Origin: Oscillospiraceae bacterium
GTDB lineage: Bacteria > Bacillota > Clostridia > Oscillospirales > Oscillospiraceae
Assembly (NCBI GenBank): GCA_017473225.1
Contig: JAFUMG010000042.1
Span: 1 to 35,195, forward strand
Length of the DNA stretch: 35,195 bases
Reading direction: 5' to 3'
This document shows, one piece after another, positions 8,615 to 17,066 of the stretch (position 1 is its first letter; every line of letters begins with the position of its first letter). The translations under genes were made by a program, and so were the position numbers. The notes under the pieces were generated by a model, which did no database searches, was not told the DNA's origin, and saw only the letters and a list, made by a program, of their open reading frames with translations.

Positions 8615-8846
8615 CCAAAAGAAACGCCCCGCGCCCTATGAGCCTGTCTATCAAGAACACCCTGATTCTTTCAATAATTCTTTATTGATTGGAATGTAGA
8701 AAAGTTTCGTCGTTTTTTGGTCATTCTGCAAAGAGCATTCGTCCGCCGTAGACAAATTGAACAAGAAAAAAGGATTATTTAACAAAAAATTCCAATCCAA
8801 AGGCCTTTCTTCTCCTTTTTTATACAAAACATTCTCTTTAAAAAAC
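8615..8846. other. AT-rich intergenic DNA upstream of xdhA
   Basis: No convincing gene. The composition is far more AT-rich than the neighbours. A perfect small palindrome TCAATAA-TTCT-TTATTGA lies at 8671-8688, and GATTGGAAT (8687-8695) is answered by ATTCCAATC (8789-8797). These could be regulator sites or RNA structure. No known riboswitch consensus, purine class included, was recognised. Confidence 0.4.
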
Positions 8847-8875
8847 TTGACATCCAAGGCTGGTTATATTATAAT
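8847..8875 (+). promoter_or_regulatory. Promoter of xdhABC
   Basis: Perfect consensus: TTGACA (8847-8852), 17-base spacer, TATAAT (8870-8875). Transcription should start near 8882, giving a leader of about 90 bases before xdhA. A promoter this strong suggests either high constitutive expression or control by a repressor. Confidence 0.88.
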
Positions 8876-8971
8876 TTTTGATAGATAACACCCCGTTTAT
8901 CACTACTGCGTTATCCCGTTCCAAGAACAAAGAAGTATTGTAATCAACCCGCCAGGAAGGAGATTATTCTC

Positions 8972-11269
8972 ATGCAAAAAAAGTACACCGGCAAAAGCGC
9001 GATCCGCGTGGATGCCTATGACAAGGCCACCGGCCGCGCCAAGTATGTCGAAGACATGCTTCCCGACGGTGCGCTGATCATGAAGATCGCCCATTCCAAG
9101 ATCACTCATGGTTATGTCAAGTCCATCGATACCTCCGCTGCTGAGGCTGTCCCCGGCGTCGTCAAGGTCCTGACCTGCTTCGACGTCCCCGACATCACTT
9201 TCCCCACCTCCGGCCACCCCTGGTCCACCGATCCCCATCACCAGGACGTCGCTGACCGCAAGCTGCTGAACCAGCATGTTCGCTACTACGGTGACGATAT
9301 CGCCATCGTTATCGCCGAGAACTCCGTCGCCGCCACCCAGGCTGTCCGCCTGATCAAGGCTGAGTACGAGGAGCTGCCCTTCGTCCTGGATCCCCAGGAG
9401 GCCATGAAGGACGGCGCTCCCCAGATCCACGAGGAGTACCCCAACAACATTCTGGCCCACACCAGCTCCAGCATCGGCAACTACGCCGAGGCCATCAAGG
9501 AGCCCGGCCTGATCAAGATCGAGGGCTGGTACCGCACCCCCACCGTGCAGCACTGCCACATCGAGAACCACGGCGTTTACGCCTACGAAGAGAACGGCCG
9601 TGTCGTAGTCGTCTCCTCTACCCAGATCCCCCACATCGTCCGCCGTATCTGCGGCCAGGCTACCGGTCTGCCCTGGGGCAATATCCGTGTCATCAAGCCC
9701 TACATCGGCGGCGGCTTCGGCAACAAGCAGGACGCTCTGTACGAGCCTCTGGTTACCTGGGCAACCACTCAGGTCGGCGGCCGTCTGGTCCACTTCGAGT
9801 GCGAGCGTGAGGAGACCTTCGTAAGTAACCGTGTCCGTCACTCCATCACCACCCACCTGATCTCCTGGGTCCGCGAGGACGGCACTCTGGTGGCCCGTAA
9901 GGGCGAACAGTTCGCCAACAGCGGCTCCTACGCTTCCCACGGCCACTCCATCGTCGCCAAGGGCGCAGGCTCCATTCCTCAGCTGTACCCCGTCCCCAAC
10001 TACGAGGGCGACGCTTACTCCATCTACACCAACCGTCCCACCGCCGGCGCAATGCGCGGCTACGGCATGCCTCAGACCACCTTCGCTGTGGAGTCCCACA
10101 CCGATGACATCTGCAAGCAGCTGAATCTGGATCCCATCGAGTACCGCCGCCGCACCCTGATGCCTCAGGGCTATGTGGACAACTTCTCCAAGAACGAGCA
10201 GTACTTCGATTCCTTCAACCAGTGCCTGGACGAGGCCATCAAGGTCATGGACTACGACCGCAAGTACGAGGAGTACAAGAACCAGACCGGCCCCATCCGC
10301 AAGGGTATCGGCGTTTCCGTGTTCTGGTACAACACCGCTGTCTGGCCCATCTCTCTGGAATCCTGCTCCGTCCGTATGATCGTCAATCAGGACGGCTCCA
10401 TCCAGTACCAGACCGGCGAGACCGAGATCGGCCAGGGCTGCGACACCGCTTACTCCCAGATGGTCGCTGACGCTGTCGGCGTGCCTCTGAAGGACGTCCA
10501 TGTGGTCTCCTGCCAGGATACCGACGTGACTCCCTACGGCACCGGCGCTTACGCTTCCCGTCAGACCTACATCGGCTCCCTGGGCATCGCCAAGTGCGCC
10601 ACCGAGCTGCGTAAGAAGATCCTGCAGATCGCTCACGATCAGACCCGTATGCCCATCGAGATCCTGGATCTGGTGGACGGCAAGATCATCCGCACCACCG
10701 ACGGCCGCGTCCTGGAGACCCTGGGCGACCTGGCCATGGAGAGCCTGTACTCCCTGGAGGACAGCCACCACATCACCGCTGAGACCACCTGCCAGATCAA
10801 GTCCAACGCCTACTCCTTCGGCTGCTGCATCGCCGAGGTCGAGGTGGACATCCCCCTGTGCAAGGCCAAGCTGACCAAGATCGTCAACGTCCATGACTGC
10901 GGCAGCCTGATCAATCCTCAGCTGGCTGAGGCCCAGGTCCACGGCGGTATGTCCATGGGCATCGGCTACGGCCTGAGCGAGCAGCTGCTCTTCGACGAGA
11001 AGACCGGTAAGCCTCTGAACAACAACCTGCTGGACTACAAGCTGTCCACCTTCATGGATCATCCCGAGCTGGAGGTCCGCTTCATCGAGAACGCCGAGCC
11101 CACCAACCCCTTCGGCACCAAGGCTCTGGGCGAACCCCCCGCATGCCCCGTCGCTTCCGCGATCCGCAACGCCATCCGGAACGCCACCGATGTTTCCATC
11201 AATGTCTGCCCCATCAACCCCCATGTCCTGTACAAGGAGTTCACTGAGGCTGGACTGATCGTAGATTAA
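8972..11269 (+). CDS. xdhA: Xanthine dehydrogenase, molybdenum-binding subunit
   Basis: A 765-residue catalytic subunit of a three-subunit molybdenum hydroxylase, oxidising hypoxanthine or xanthine (or reducing urate in reverse). Molybdopterin-contact motifs are GGGFGNKQD (about 246-254), AMRGYG (about 361), GTGAYASRQ (about 525) and the C-terminal LGEPPACPVA with the catalytic glutamate near 721. Length and subunit order match E. coli XdhA (about 750). GGAAGGAG precedes the ATG. It is first in an operon with xdhB and xdhC. It is codon-biased towards CGT/CGC arginine, unlike the CGG-rich genes at 2971-7635, suggesting high expression. Substrate is inferred from the family and from guaD downstream; other aromatic heterocycle oxidases look similar. 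Confidence 0.93.
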   Translation: MQKKYTGKSAIRVDAYDKATGRAKYVEDMLPDGALIMKIAHSKITHGYVKSIDTSAAEAVPGVVKVLTCFDVPDITFPTSGHPWSTDPHHQDVADRKLLNQHVRYYGDDIAIVIAENSVAATQAVRLIKAEYEELPFVLDPQEAMKDGAPQIHEEYPNNILAHTSSSIGNYAEAIKEPGLIKIEGWYRTPTVQHCHIENHGVYAYEENGRVVVVSSTQIPHIVRRICGQATGLPWGNIRVIKPYIGGGFGNKQDALYEPLVTWATTQVGGRLVHFECEREETFVSNRVRHSITTHLISWVREDGTLVARKGEQFANSGSYASHGHSIVAKGAGSIPQLYPVPNYEGDAYSIYTNRPTAGAMRGYGMPQTTFAVESHTDDICKQLNLDPIEYRRRTLMPQGYVDNFSKNEQYFDSFNQCLDEAIKVMDYDRKYEEYKNQTGPIRKGIGVSVFWYNTAVWPISLESCSVRMIVNQDGSIQYQTGETEIGQGCDTAYSQMVADAVGVPLKDVHVVSCQDTDVTPYGTGAYASRQTYIGSLGIAKCATELRKKILQIAHDQTRMPIEILDLVDGKIIRTTDGRVLETLGDLAMESLYSLEDSHHITAETTCQIKSNAYSFGCCIAEVEVDIPLCKAKLTKIVNVHDCGSLINPQLAEAQVHGGMSMGIGYGLSEQLLFDEKTGKPLNNNLLDYKLSTFMDHPELEVRFIENAEPTNPFGTKALGEPPACPVASAIRNAIRNATDVSINVCPINPHVLYKEFTEAGLIVD

Positions 11270-11283
11270 GGAGAATCATAATT

Positions 11284-12165
11284 ATGTATGATATTAATGT
11301 TCTGTACCAGGCCAAGACGGTCCAGGAAGCCGTCGAGCTGCATCTGGCACATCCCGAAGCTGACATTATCGCCGGCGGTACCGACGTTCTGGTTCAGATG
11401 CGCGAAGGCAAGCGCGCCGGCAAGTCCCTGCTGAGCATCCAGGGCATCGACGAGATCCGCGGCGTTAAGATGGAAGAGGACGGCACCATCCGTATCGGTT
11501 CCCTGACCACCTTCTCCCACATCACCAATGATCCCATCATTCAGAAGTACATCAACGTTCTGGGCGAGGCTGTCGACATGGTCGGCGGTCCCCAGATCCG
11601 TAACGCCGGCACCATCGGCGGCAACACCTGCAACGGCGCTGTCTCCGCTGACTCCACCGCTACCCTGCACGCCTGGGAAGCCATCGTGGAGCTGACCGGC
11701 CCCGACGGCATCCGCCGCCTGCCCATCAACGAGTTCTACATCAAGCCCGGCGTGGTCGACCTGCGTCCCGGCGAGATCCAGACCGGCATTCTGATCCCCA
11801 AGGAGAGCTACGAGAACACCTACGGCCACTACATCAAGTACGCCATGCGTGAGGCTCTGGACATCGCTACCCTGGGCACCTCCGTCAACGTTCGCCTGTC
11901 CGCCGACAAGAAGACTGTCGAGCGCGTCCGCATCGCCTTCGGCGTCGCCGGCCCCACCCCCCTGCGTGCTTACACCGCAGAGGCCATCGGCAACGGCAAG
12001 CCCCTGTCCATGGAGCTGATCGAAGAGGTCGCCAAGAATGTCGTGCCCGACCTGCGCTGCCGTGACTCCTGGCGTGCATCCAAGGCATTCCGTACCCATA
12101 TGGCTGTGGAGTGCACCAAGCGCGCGTTCATTGAATCCGTCAAGCTGTGTGGAGGTGAACTGTAA
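11284..12165 (+). CDS. xdhB: Xanthine dehydrogenase, FAD-binding subunit
   Basis: A 293-residue electron-transfer subunit of the CO-dehydrogenase flavoprotein type. FAD-binding motifs are IIAGGTDVLVQ (28-38) and GGNTCNGAVSADS (about 113-125). The SWRASKAFR segment near the C-terminus is shared with E. coli XdhB (292 residues). It passes electrons from the Fe-S subunit to NAD+ or another acceptor. AAGGAG lies 11 bases upstream. It starts 14 bases after xdhA and its TAA overlaps the xdhC ATG by one base, so translation is probably coupled and stoichiometric. Confidence 0.93.
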   Translation: MYDINVLYQAKTVQEAVELHLAHPEADIIAGGTDVLVQMREGKRAGKSLLSIQGIDEIRGVKMEEDGTIRIGSLTTFSHITNDPIIQKYINVLGEAVDMVGGPQIRNAGTIGGNTCNGAVSADSTATLHAWEAIVELTGPDGIRRLPINEFYIKPGVVDLRPGEIQTGILIPKESYENTYGHYIKYAMREALDIATLGTSVNVRLSADKKTVERVRIAFGVAGPTPLRAYTAEAIGNGKPLSMELIEEVAKNVVPDLRCRDSWRASKAFRTHMAVECTKRAFIESVKLCGGEL

Positions 12166-12686
12166 TGGAAAAGCATCAGATTCAGTATCAGACTGTTCAC
12201 TTCACCCTGAACGGCAAGGAAGTGGAGCAGACCGTGGATGTCCGCGCATCTCTGACCGATATGCTGCGTAACGATTTCCACATGCTGTCCGTCAAGAAGG
12301 GCTGCGAAGTCGGCGAGTGCGGCGCCTGCACCGTGCTGATCGACGACGAGGCCATCAACTCCTGCCTGTGGCTGGCTGTCTGGGCAGAGGGCAAGAACAT
12401 CCGTACCCTGGAGAGCCTGGTGGGCCCCAACGGCGAGCTGTCTGACGTTCAGCAGTGCTTCGTCGAGGAAGCCGCCATCCAGTGCGGTTTCTGCACCCCC
12501 GGCTTCATCATGACCGCTCAGGAGATCATCGAGACCGGCAAGGAGTACACCGACGATCAGCTGCGTAAGCTGCTGTCCGGCCACCTGTGCCGCTGCACCG
12601 GTTACGAGAACATCCTGCGTGCCGTCAAGAAGGCCATCAAGAAGGCCATGTACAAGAACCTGGCCAAGGAGCAGTCCGCCGAGTAA
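12165..12686 (+). CDS. xdhC: Xanthine dehydrogenase, 2x[2Fe-2S] subunit
   Basis: A 173-residue iron-sulfur subunit. The first cluster uses the plant-ferredoxin pattern C47, C52, C55 and C67 (GCEVGECGACTV). The second uses QCGFCTPG (about 107 and 110) and CRCTGY (about 142 and 144). It relays electrons from the molybdenum site in XdhA to FAD in XdhB. GGAGGTGAAC precedes the ATG inside the end of xdhB. A terminator follows 14 bases after the stop, closing the operon. Nomenclature follows E. coli xdhABC, not the unrelated XdhC chaperone of other bacteria; no such maturation chaperone is in the window. Confidence 0.94.
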   Translation: MEKHQIQYQTVHFTLNGKEVEQTVDVRASLTDMLRNDFHMLSVKKGCEVGECGACTVLIDDEAINSCLWLAVWAEGKNIRTLESLVGPNGELSDVQQCFVEEAAIQCGFCTPGFIMTAQEIIETGKEYTDDQLRKLLSGHLCRCTGYENILRAVKKAIKKAMYKNLAKEQSAE

Positions 12687-12700
12687 ACCTACCAATTTTT

Positions 12701-12733
12701 CCCGGGTCTCACAAATGAGACCCGGGATTTTTT
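12701..12733 (+). terminator. Intrinsic terminator of xdhABC
   Basis: Perfect 11-bp stem CCCGGGTCTCA/TGAGACCCGGG with a CAAA loop and a T6 tail, shortly after the xdhC stop. Confidence 0.93.
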
Positions 12734-12789
12734 CTGTCAATTGTTCATCCTGCCCTGTTTCGGCCCATGATTTTCTACACCCTCTACCA

Positions 12790-12818
12790 TTGAATTCGAT
12801 ACAAAAATATGGTATCCT
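12790..12818 (+). promoter_or_regulatory. Promoter of guaD
   Basis: TTGAAT (12790-12795), 17 bases, TATCCT (12813-12818) preceded by TGG, an extended -10. It would give an unusually long leader of about 180 bases before guaD. Confidence 0.55.
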
Positions 12819-12916
12819 AATGATGTGTGATTTCGACGACAAATGATTCCTTTATCATCATACATACCAATGAAATCGGTGCCTGTGTCTCCACGGCCCG
12901 CCGGAAGGCCTGCCGC

Positions 12917-12944
12917 GAGTATCCAAACTCTGGATACTCTTTTT
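12917..12944 (+). terminator. Terminator-like hairpin inside the guaD leader (candidate attenuator)
   Basis: GAGTATCC (12917-12924) pairs with GGATACTC (12932-12939), followed directly by TTTTT. It lies between the predicted promoter and the guaD start, where an unconditional terminator would silence the gene. It may be a conditional attenuator. It is followed by two TTGTTCCCAAA copies (12952-12962 and 12971-12981). No ligand-binding RNA class was recognised in 12826-12916. Confidence 0.55.
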
Positions 12945-12951
12945 CATGTAC

Positions 12952-12981
12952 TTGTTCCCAAATCATACATTTGTTCCCAAA
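12952..12981. repeat. Direct repeat in guaD leader
   Basis: TTGTTCCCAAA occurs twice with a 19-base period just before the guaD ribosome site. It could be a protein or RNA regulatory site, or part of a promoter region. Function unknown. Confidence 0.4.
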
Positions 12982-13003
12982 CTTGAAAGGAGCCACCTGA
13001 ACT

Positions 13004-14269
13004 ATGAAAACGACCATTCTCCACGGCAACATCGTCTCCGCCCCCGAGCTGGGCAAGCTGGACATCACCGAAAACGGCTATCTGGTAGCCGAGGACGGCA
13101 TCATTGTGGGTGTCTATAAGACCCTTCCCGAAAAGTACGCCGGCTGTGAAGTGGAAGACTGCGGCGACAACCTGATCTTCCAGACCTTCTCCGACATGCA
13201 TCTGCACGCTCCTCAGTACGCGATGCTGGGCATGGGCATGGATATGCCCCTGATCGACTGGCTGAACACCTATACCTTCCCCACCGAGGCCCATTTCGCC
13301 GATACCGAGATGGCACGGAAGATCTATAAGCAGCTGGCCCACGAGCTGATCTCCAACGGCACCACCCGTGTCGTCATGTTCTCCTCCCTGCACCGTGAGT
13401 CCACTCTGATCCTGATGGAAGAGCTGGAGAAGGCCGGTGTCACCGGTTACGTCGGCAAGGTCAACATGGACCGCAACGGCGGCGAGAACTACCAGGAGAC
13501 CACCCTGGAGTCCATGGAAGAGACCATCAAGTGGCTGGAAGCCTGCAACTTCGAGCACATCAAGCCCATCATCACCCCCCGCTTCACCCCCACCTGCACC
13601 AATGAGCTGATGGAGTTCCTGGGCAAGCTGGCTACCGAGAAGAACCTGCCCATCCAGTCCCATCTGTCCGAGAACACCGGCGAGCTGGCATGGGTCAAGG
13701 AGCTGCATCCCGAGTGCGCCCAGTACTGGGAGACCTACTCCATGTACAACCTGTGGAACGACAAGACCGTCATGGCCCACTGCGTCTGGTCCGATGTCCG
13801 TGAGCGCAAGGCCATCAAGGACGCCGGCGTGTGGATCGCGCACTGCGGCGACTCCAACCTGAACCTGATCTCCGGCTATATGCCCATCCGTCAGATGCTG
13901 AACGAGGGCATGAAGGTCACTCTGGGCTCCGATATCGCCGGCGGCGACCGCATCTCCATGTTCGACGTCACCGCTTCCACCATCCGCGGCTCCAAGGCCC
14001 GCCGGATCATGGACAACTGGCAGACCGAGTTCCTGTCTGTTCCCGAAGGCTACTACCTGGCCACCTCCGCTGCCGCCGGTTTCTTCGATGAGAAGCCCGG
14101 CTTCGCCGCTGGCAACCCCCTGCACTGCATCGTGCTGAAGGACGACCAGCTGCCCGCAGTCCGCGAGCTGAGCGTTCAGGAGCGCTTCGAGCGCTGCATC
14201 TACCGCCGTCAGCCCGACGCCGTCCAGGCTGTCTGGTCCGCCGGCCGTAAGGTCTACACCGCTGAGTAA
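13004..14269 (+). CDS. guaD: Guanine deaminase
   Basis: This 421-residue zinc amidohydrolase deaminates guanine to xanthine plus ammonia. Metal ligands: HLH at 66-68 inside DMHLHAPQY, a guanine-deaminase hallmark, with SHLSEN, MAHCVW and GSDIAGG supplying later ligands. DMPLIDWLNTYTFP and TPRFTPTCTN are also typical of the family. AAAGGAG precedes the ATG. It stands alone between a long leader and a strong terminator, right after xdhABC, so its xanthine product is the substrate of the neighbouring dehydrogenase. Arginine codons are CGT/CGC-rich as in xdhABC, suggesting strong expression. One difference from many homologues is IAHCGDSNLNL in place of the usual NPxSN segment, but the active site otherwise looks complete. 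Confidence 0.93.
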   Translation: MKTTILHGNIVSAPELGKLDITENGYLVAEDGIIVGVYKTLPEKYAGCEVEDCGDNLIFQTFSDMHLHAPQYAMLGMGMDMPLIDWLNTYTFPTEAHFADTEMARKIYKQLAHELISNGTTRVVMFSSLHRESTLILMEELEKAGVTGYVGKVNMDRNGGENYQETTLESMEETIKWLEACNFEHIKPIITPRFTPTCTNELMEFLGKLATEKNLPIQSHLSENTGELAWVKELHPECAQYWETYSMYNLWNDKTVMAHCVWSDVRERKAIKDAGVWIAHCGDSNLNLISGYMPIRQMLNEGMKVTLGSDIAGGDRISMFDVTASTIRGSKARRIMDNWQTEFLSVPEGYYLATSAAAGFFDEKPGFAAGNPLHCIVLKDDQLPAVRELSVQERFERCIYRRQPDAVQAVWSAGRKVYTAE

Positions 14270-14286
14270 TTCCATACATAAAAATG

Positions 14287-14322
14287 ACTCCCGGATGCGA
14301 AAGCATCCGGGAGTTCTATTTT
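14287..14322 (+). terminator. Intrinsic terminator of guaD
   Basis: ACTCCCGGATGC pairs with GCATCCGGGAGT around a GAAA tetraloop, followed by a T-rich tail, about 18 bases after the guaD stop. Confidence 0.9.
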
Positions 14323-14375
14323 TCTACCTGTCAGACAATGAGATTGTATTTTTGTGTCCGTATTTATACGTCCCC

Positions 14376-14485
14376 GTAGGGACCGGCGTCCTCGACGGTC
14401 CGGCAGTAATTCGGCCCATTTTCACATCAGTTTCGGCGAATACGTAATCATTGCGTCGCGGACCGTCCAGGAGGCCGGTCCCTAC
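14376..14485. repeat. Intergenic palindromic repeat, third type
   Basis: A 27-bp arm starting GTAGGGACCGG (14376-14402) is answered by an imperfect reverse complement ending CCGGTCCCTAC (14459-14485). The 110-bp unit has no AAATTGTAGTTT ends and codes for nothing. It resembles dispersed palindromes common in clostridial intergenic DNA. Only one copy is in the window. Confidence 0.6.
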
Positions 14486-14525
14486 AGTGTATTGCATAAT
14501 TGATCGATAAGCTCATACCCCACGC

Positions 14526-14553
14526 AAAAAGGAGGCGCTTTCGCGCCTCCTTT
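14526..14553 (-). terminator. Intrinsic terminator of the CofE-like gene
   Basis: Stem AAAGGAGGCGC/GCGCCTCCTTT with a four-base loop. On the minus strand it is followed by T5, 12 bases past the stop at 14565. Confidence 0.88.
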
Positions 14554-14564
14554 CATATATTCCA

Positions 14565-15758
14565 TCAGTTGGTGTAGTTGTCGAAATAGCCCTGGATCAG
14601 GATGATGGGGGTGCCCTTGTCGCCGGAGCCGGAGGTCAGGTCACACAGGGAGCCGATCAGATCGGTCAGGCGGCGGGGGGTGGTGCCCTGCGCTGCCATG
14701 TTGCCCACCAGGCTGCTGCCGTCCTTGGCGCGGATGGCGCCTTCGATAGCGGCCTTCAGCTCCGCGCCGCTGAGGTTCGCGAAGTCGTTGTCAGCCAGAT
14801 ACTTCAGCTTCAGCTCGTTGGGGGTGCCTTCCAGGCCGGGGGTGTAAGCGGGGGAGACCACGGGGTCCGCCAGCTCCCAGATCTTGCCCATGGGATCCTT
14901 GAAGGCGCCGTCGCCATAGACCATGACTTCCACATGCTTGCCGGTCTTCTCCAGCAGGCTTGCCTGGATGGATTCGACCAGGCCCTGGCAGTCTCTGGGG
15001 AACAGCTTGATGGTGTCCTCAGTGGACTTGTTGGAGCCCAGCAGGCCGTACTTTTCCTGATAGCCGCTGCCGTCGATGGACTCGTTCAGGATGTCGTCCA
15101 GGCCGCAGACCTTCTCGGCGCCGGCAGCCAGCAGCAGACGCTTGGTGCGGGCACGGGTATGAATGTCGCAGTTCAGGACGTTCTTGGTATAGGGCAGGAT
15201 GGCCCGGCAGTCGTTGGCGAAGATGACCTCCACCTCCGCGCCCATCTCCTTGATCAGGTCGGAGTAGTACTGAACATAGTCCACGCCGGTGAAGGGATGG
15301 GGGTTAGCGCCGAAGAGCTCACGGTACTTTTCCAGGCTCAGGACATCGGAGTAAGGATTGACCTTGGCTGCGTCCAGCTGATCGAAGGAGACCAGCTCAT
15401 TGCCCACCTCGTCGGAGGGATAGCTCAGCATCAGGACGATCTTCTTGGCGCCCTTGGCAATGCCGCGCAGGCAGATCGCGAAACGGTTACGGGACAGGAT
15501 GGGGAAAATGACACCGATGGTCTCGCCGCCCAGCTTGGCGCGGACGTCGGCAGCGATGGCGTCGACAGAGGCATAGTTGCCCTGGGCACGGGCCACAACG
15601 GACTCGGTCACGGCAACGACGTCACGGTCACGCAGGGCGAAGCCTTCGCTTTCCGCGGCTTCCAGAACACTGTCGACGACGATCTTGGCCAGGTCATCGC
15701 CCTCACGGATGATGGGGCAGCGAATGCCTCTGGAGACAGTTCCGACTTTTCTTTCCAT
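14565..15758 (-). CDS. CofE-like coenzyme F420-0:glutamate ligase family protein
   Basis: This 397-residue protein has the F420-ligase (CofE) fold signature: RCPIIREGDDLAKIV near the start, AVTESVVARAQGN (about 50-62), then FPILSRNRFAICLRGIAKGAKKIVLML. A second half contains YGDGAFKDPMGKIWELADPVVSPAY. Authentic CofE adds gamma-linked glutamates to the deazaflavin F420. Bacteria of this kind are not known to make F420, and the protein is longer than the typical archaeal CofE (about 250), so the real substrate is probably a different cofactor or metabolite. It has its own promoter and terminator and sits between guaD and the selenium block. GAGG precedes the ATG. Family call good, function open. 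Confidence 0.75.
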   Translation of the reverse strand: MERKVGTVSRGIRCPIIREGDDLAKIVVDSVLEAAESEGFALRDRDVVAVTESVVARAQGNYASVDAIAADVRAKLGGETIGVIFPILSRNRFAICLRGIAKGAKKIVLMLSYPSDEVGNELVSFDQLDAAKVNPYSDVLSLEKYRELFGANPHPFTGVDYVQYYSDLIKEMGAEVEVIFANDCRAILPYTKNVLNCDIHTRARTKRLLLAAGAEKVCGLDDILNESIDGSGYQEKYGLLGSNKSTEDTIKLFPRDCQGLVESIQASLLEKTGKHVEVMVYGDGAFKDPMGKIWELADPVVSPAYTPGLEGTPNELKLKYLADNDFANLSGAELKAAIEGAIRAKDGSSLVGNMAAQGTTPRRLTDLIGSLCDLTSGSGDKGTPIILIQGYFDNYTN

Positions 15759-15821
15759 AATGAAACCTCATTTCCCCGGCGGGGTTGCCCAACCGGATAG
15801 AATCTTTAATCAACACACATT

Positions 15822-15849
15822 ATTATATCGCAGATGGACACATTTTCAA
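15822..15849 (-). promoter_or_regulatory. Promoter of the CofE-like gene
   Basis: On the minus strand TTGAAA (15844-15849), a 16-base spacer and TATAAT (15822-15827), giving a leader of about 57 bases. Confidence 0.75.
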
Positions 15850-15957
15850 TCATTTTTTTGTGAATTCGATGTCCATCCCGAAATTTTGTAGAACCTTACA
15901 AAAATCGCTTTTCCCGCGGCGCAACAATGTAAACAGGAAAATTCCGCCATAGGGCCC

Positions 15958-16866
15958 TCACAGCTCGAAGGTGCCATAGTAGTGCCGGCGCACAAAATCC
16001 ACAAATTCCTGAATATAGCCCTTCCCGCTCTGATCCCGGCGGTAGACCACATACAGGTCCCGGAAATTGCCCGAATCGGGCAGATCGAATCTCAGCAGCC
16101 GCTTCTCCTGGATGAAATTCCGGGCCGCCCGCTCGGAGATGACGGAGATACCCAGGCCTCCCGCCACCAGATTCTTGATGGCCTCCGGGTCATTGACCCG
16201 GGCAGAGATCTGCAGCTTGTCATCGGACAGGCCCATCCGCTCCAGGAACAGGTCGGCGCTCTTCTTGCTGCCGCTGCCCTTTTCCCGCAGGATCACAGGC
16301 TCCCGGAACAGCTCCTCCACCGGCGTCTCCTTCCGGGCCTGGAGCTTCAGGAAATGCTCCGTCACCGGGGTGATGATCACCATCCGGTCCCGGCAGAAGC
16401 TCTGGCAGACCAGGCTCTCCCGCTCGCAGGGCATACCGATGAGGCCCACGTCATAAATGCCGTCGATCAGGCCGTCCACCACCGCCTGGGAATCGCTCTG
16501 GTGGATGGCGAAATAGGCATTGGGGTTCAGCTTGCCGAATTTGGGCAGGACCTCCGGCAGCACATAGGCCGAGGGAATGGTGGAAGCACCCAGGTGGATG
16601 ATCCGCCGGGCGTCGGCGGAGCACTCATTCAGCATCCGGTCCCGCAGCTCCAGCAGGTTGACGGCGTACTCATAGAGCTTCATGCCCTCGGGGGTCACTT
16701 CGATATTCTTGGTGGTGCGCATGATCAAACGCACATTCAGCTCCTCCTCCAGGGCCCGGATGTGGGTACTGATGGTAGGCTGGGATATGTAAAGATTCTC
16801 CGCCGCCCGGGTGAAGCTGCTGTAGCGCACCACCGCGGCATAAGATTCCAGCTGTTTGAATTCCAT
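15958..16866 (-). CDS. LysR-family regulator of the selenium block
   Basis: A 302-residue LysR regulator. The N-terminal winged helix-turn-helix is YSSFTRAAENLYISQPTIST (residues about 15-34), followed by the linker helix and a periplasmic-binding-like effector domain from about 90 to 295. Clostridia carry a LysR subgroup associated with selenium metabolism genes. Its place directly after the cysteine desulfurase-like gene and opposite yedE fits that subgroup. The assignment is by context and overall resemblance. GGAGAG precedes the ATG. There is no room for a promoter between its start and the repeat element at 16882-17047, so it is probably read through from 18224. The likely target is the divergent promoter pair at 18255-18344. 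Confidence 0.83.
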   Translation of the reverse strand: MEFKQLESYAAVVRYSSFTRAAENLYISQPTISTHIRALEEELNVRLIMRTTKNIEVTPEGMKLYEYAVNLLELRDRMLNECSADARRIIHLGASTIPSAYVLPEVLPKFGKLNPNAYFAIHQSDSQAVVDGLIDGIYDVGLIGMPCERESLVCQSFCRDRMVIITPVTEHFLKLQARKETPVEELFREPVILREKGSGSKKSADLFLERMGLSDDKLQISARVNDPEAIKNLVAGGLGISVISERAARNFIQEKRLLRFDLPDSGNFRDLYVVYRRDQSGKGYIQEFVDFVRRHYYGTFEL

Positions 16867-16881
16867 ATTGCTCTCCGTTTC

Positions 16882-17047
16882 GAATTGTAGTTTGTAGTGC
16901 TGTTCACGAACCCACTTGGCTCTCCCTCTGGGAGAGCTGGCACGCCGAAGGCGTGACTGAGAGGGCCCTCTCCGCCCCTTCGGGGCACCTTTCCCAAAGG
17001 GAGAGGCAAGTTTGGCGCTCCCGCGCCAGTGCGCTAAACTACAATTT
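16882..17047. repeat. MITE-like element inside the csd-lysR transcription unit
   Basis: A 166-bp element from GAATTGTAGTTT (16882-16893) to AAACTACAATTT (17036-17047), one base off a perfect terminal repeat. The interior CTCCCTCTGGGAGAGCTGGC ... CCGCCCCTTCGGGGCACC resembles the element at 7700-7911 and forms long hairpins. It sits between two same-strand genes and would be part of their mRNA, where it could act as a processing or partial termination site. Confidence 0.7.
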
Positions 17048-17066
17048 ATACTATATTCTATAAATA

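Noticed and set aside
8651-8857. 68-codon minus-strand ORF in the AT-rich DNA before xdhA
   Set aside because: It starts inside the xdhA promoter, has no ribosome site and no recognised domain. AT-rich composition explains the open frame poorly but no positive evidence supports it.
8882-8971. Purine riboswitch in the xdhA or guaD leaders
   Set aside because: The conserved loop and junction sequences of that class were not found in either leader, nor in 32187-32581.
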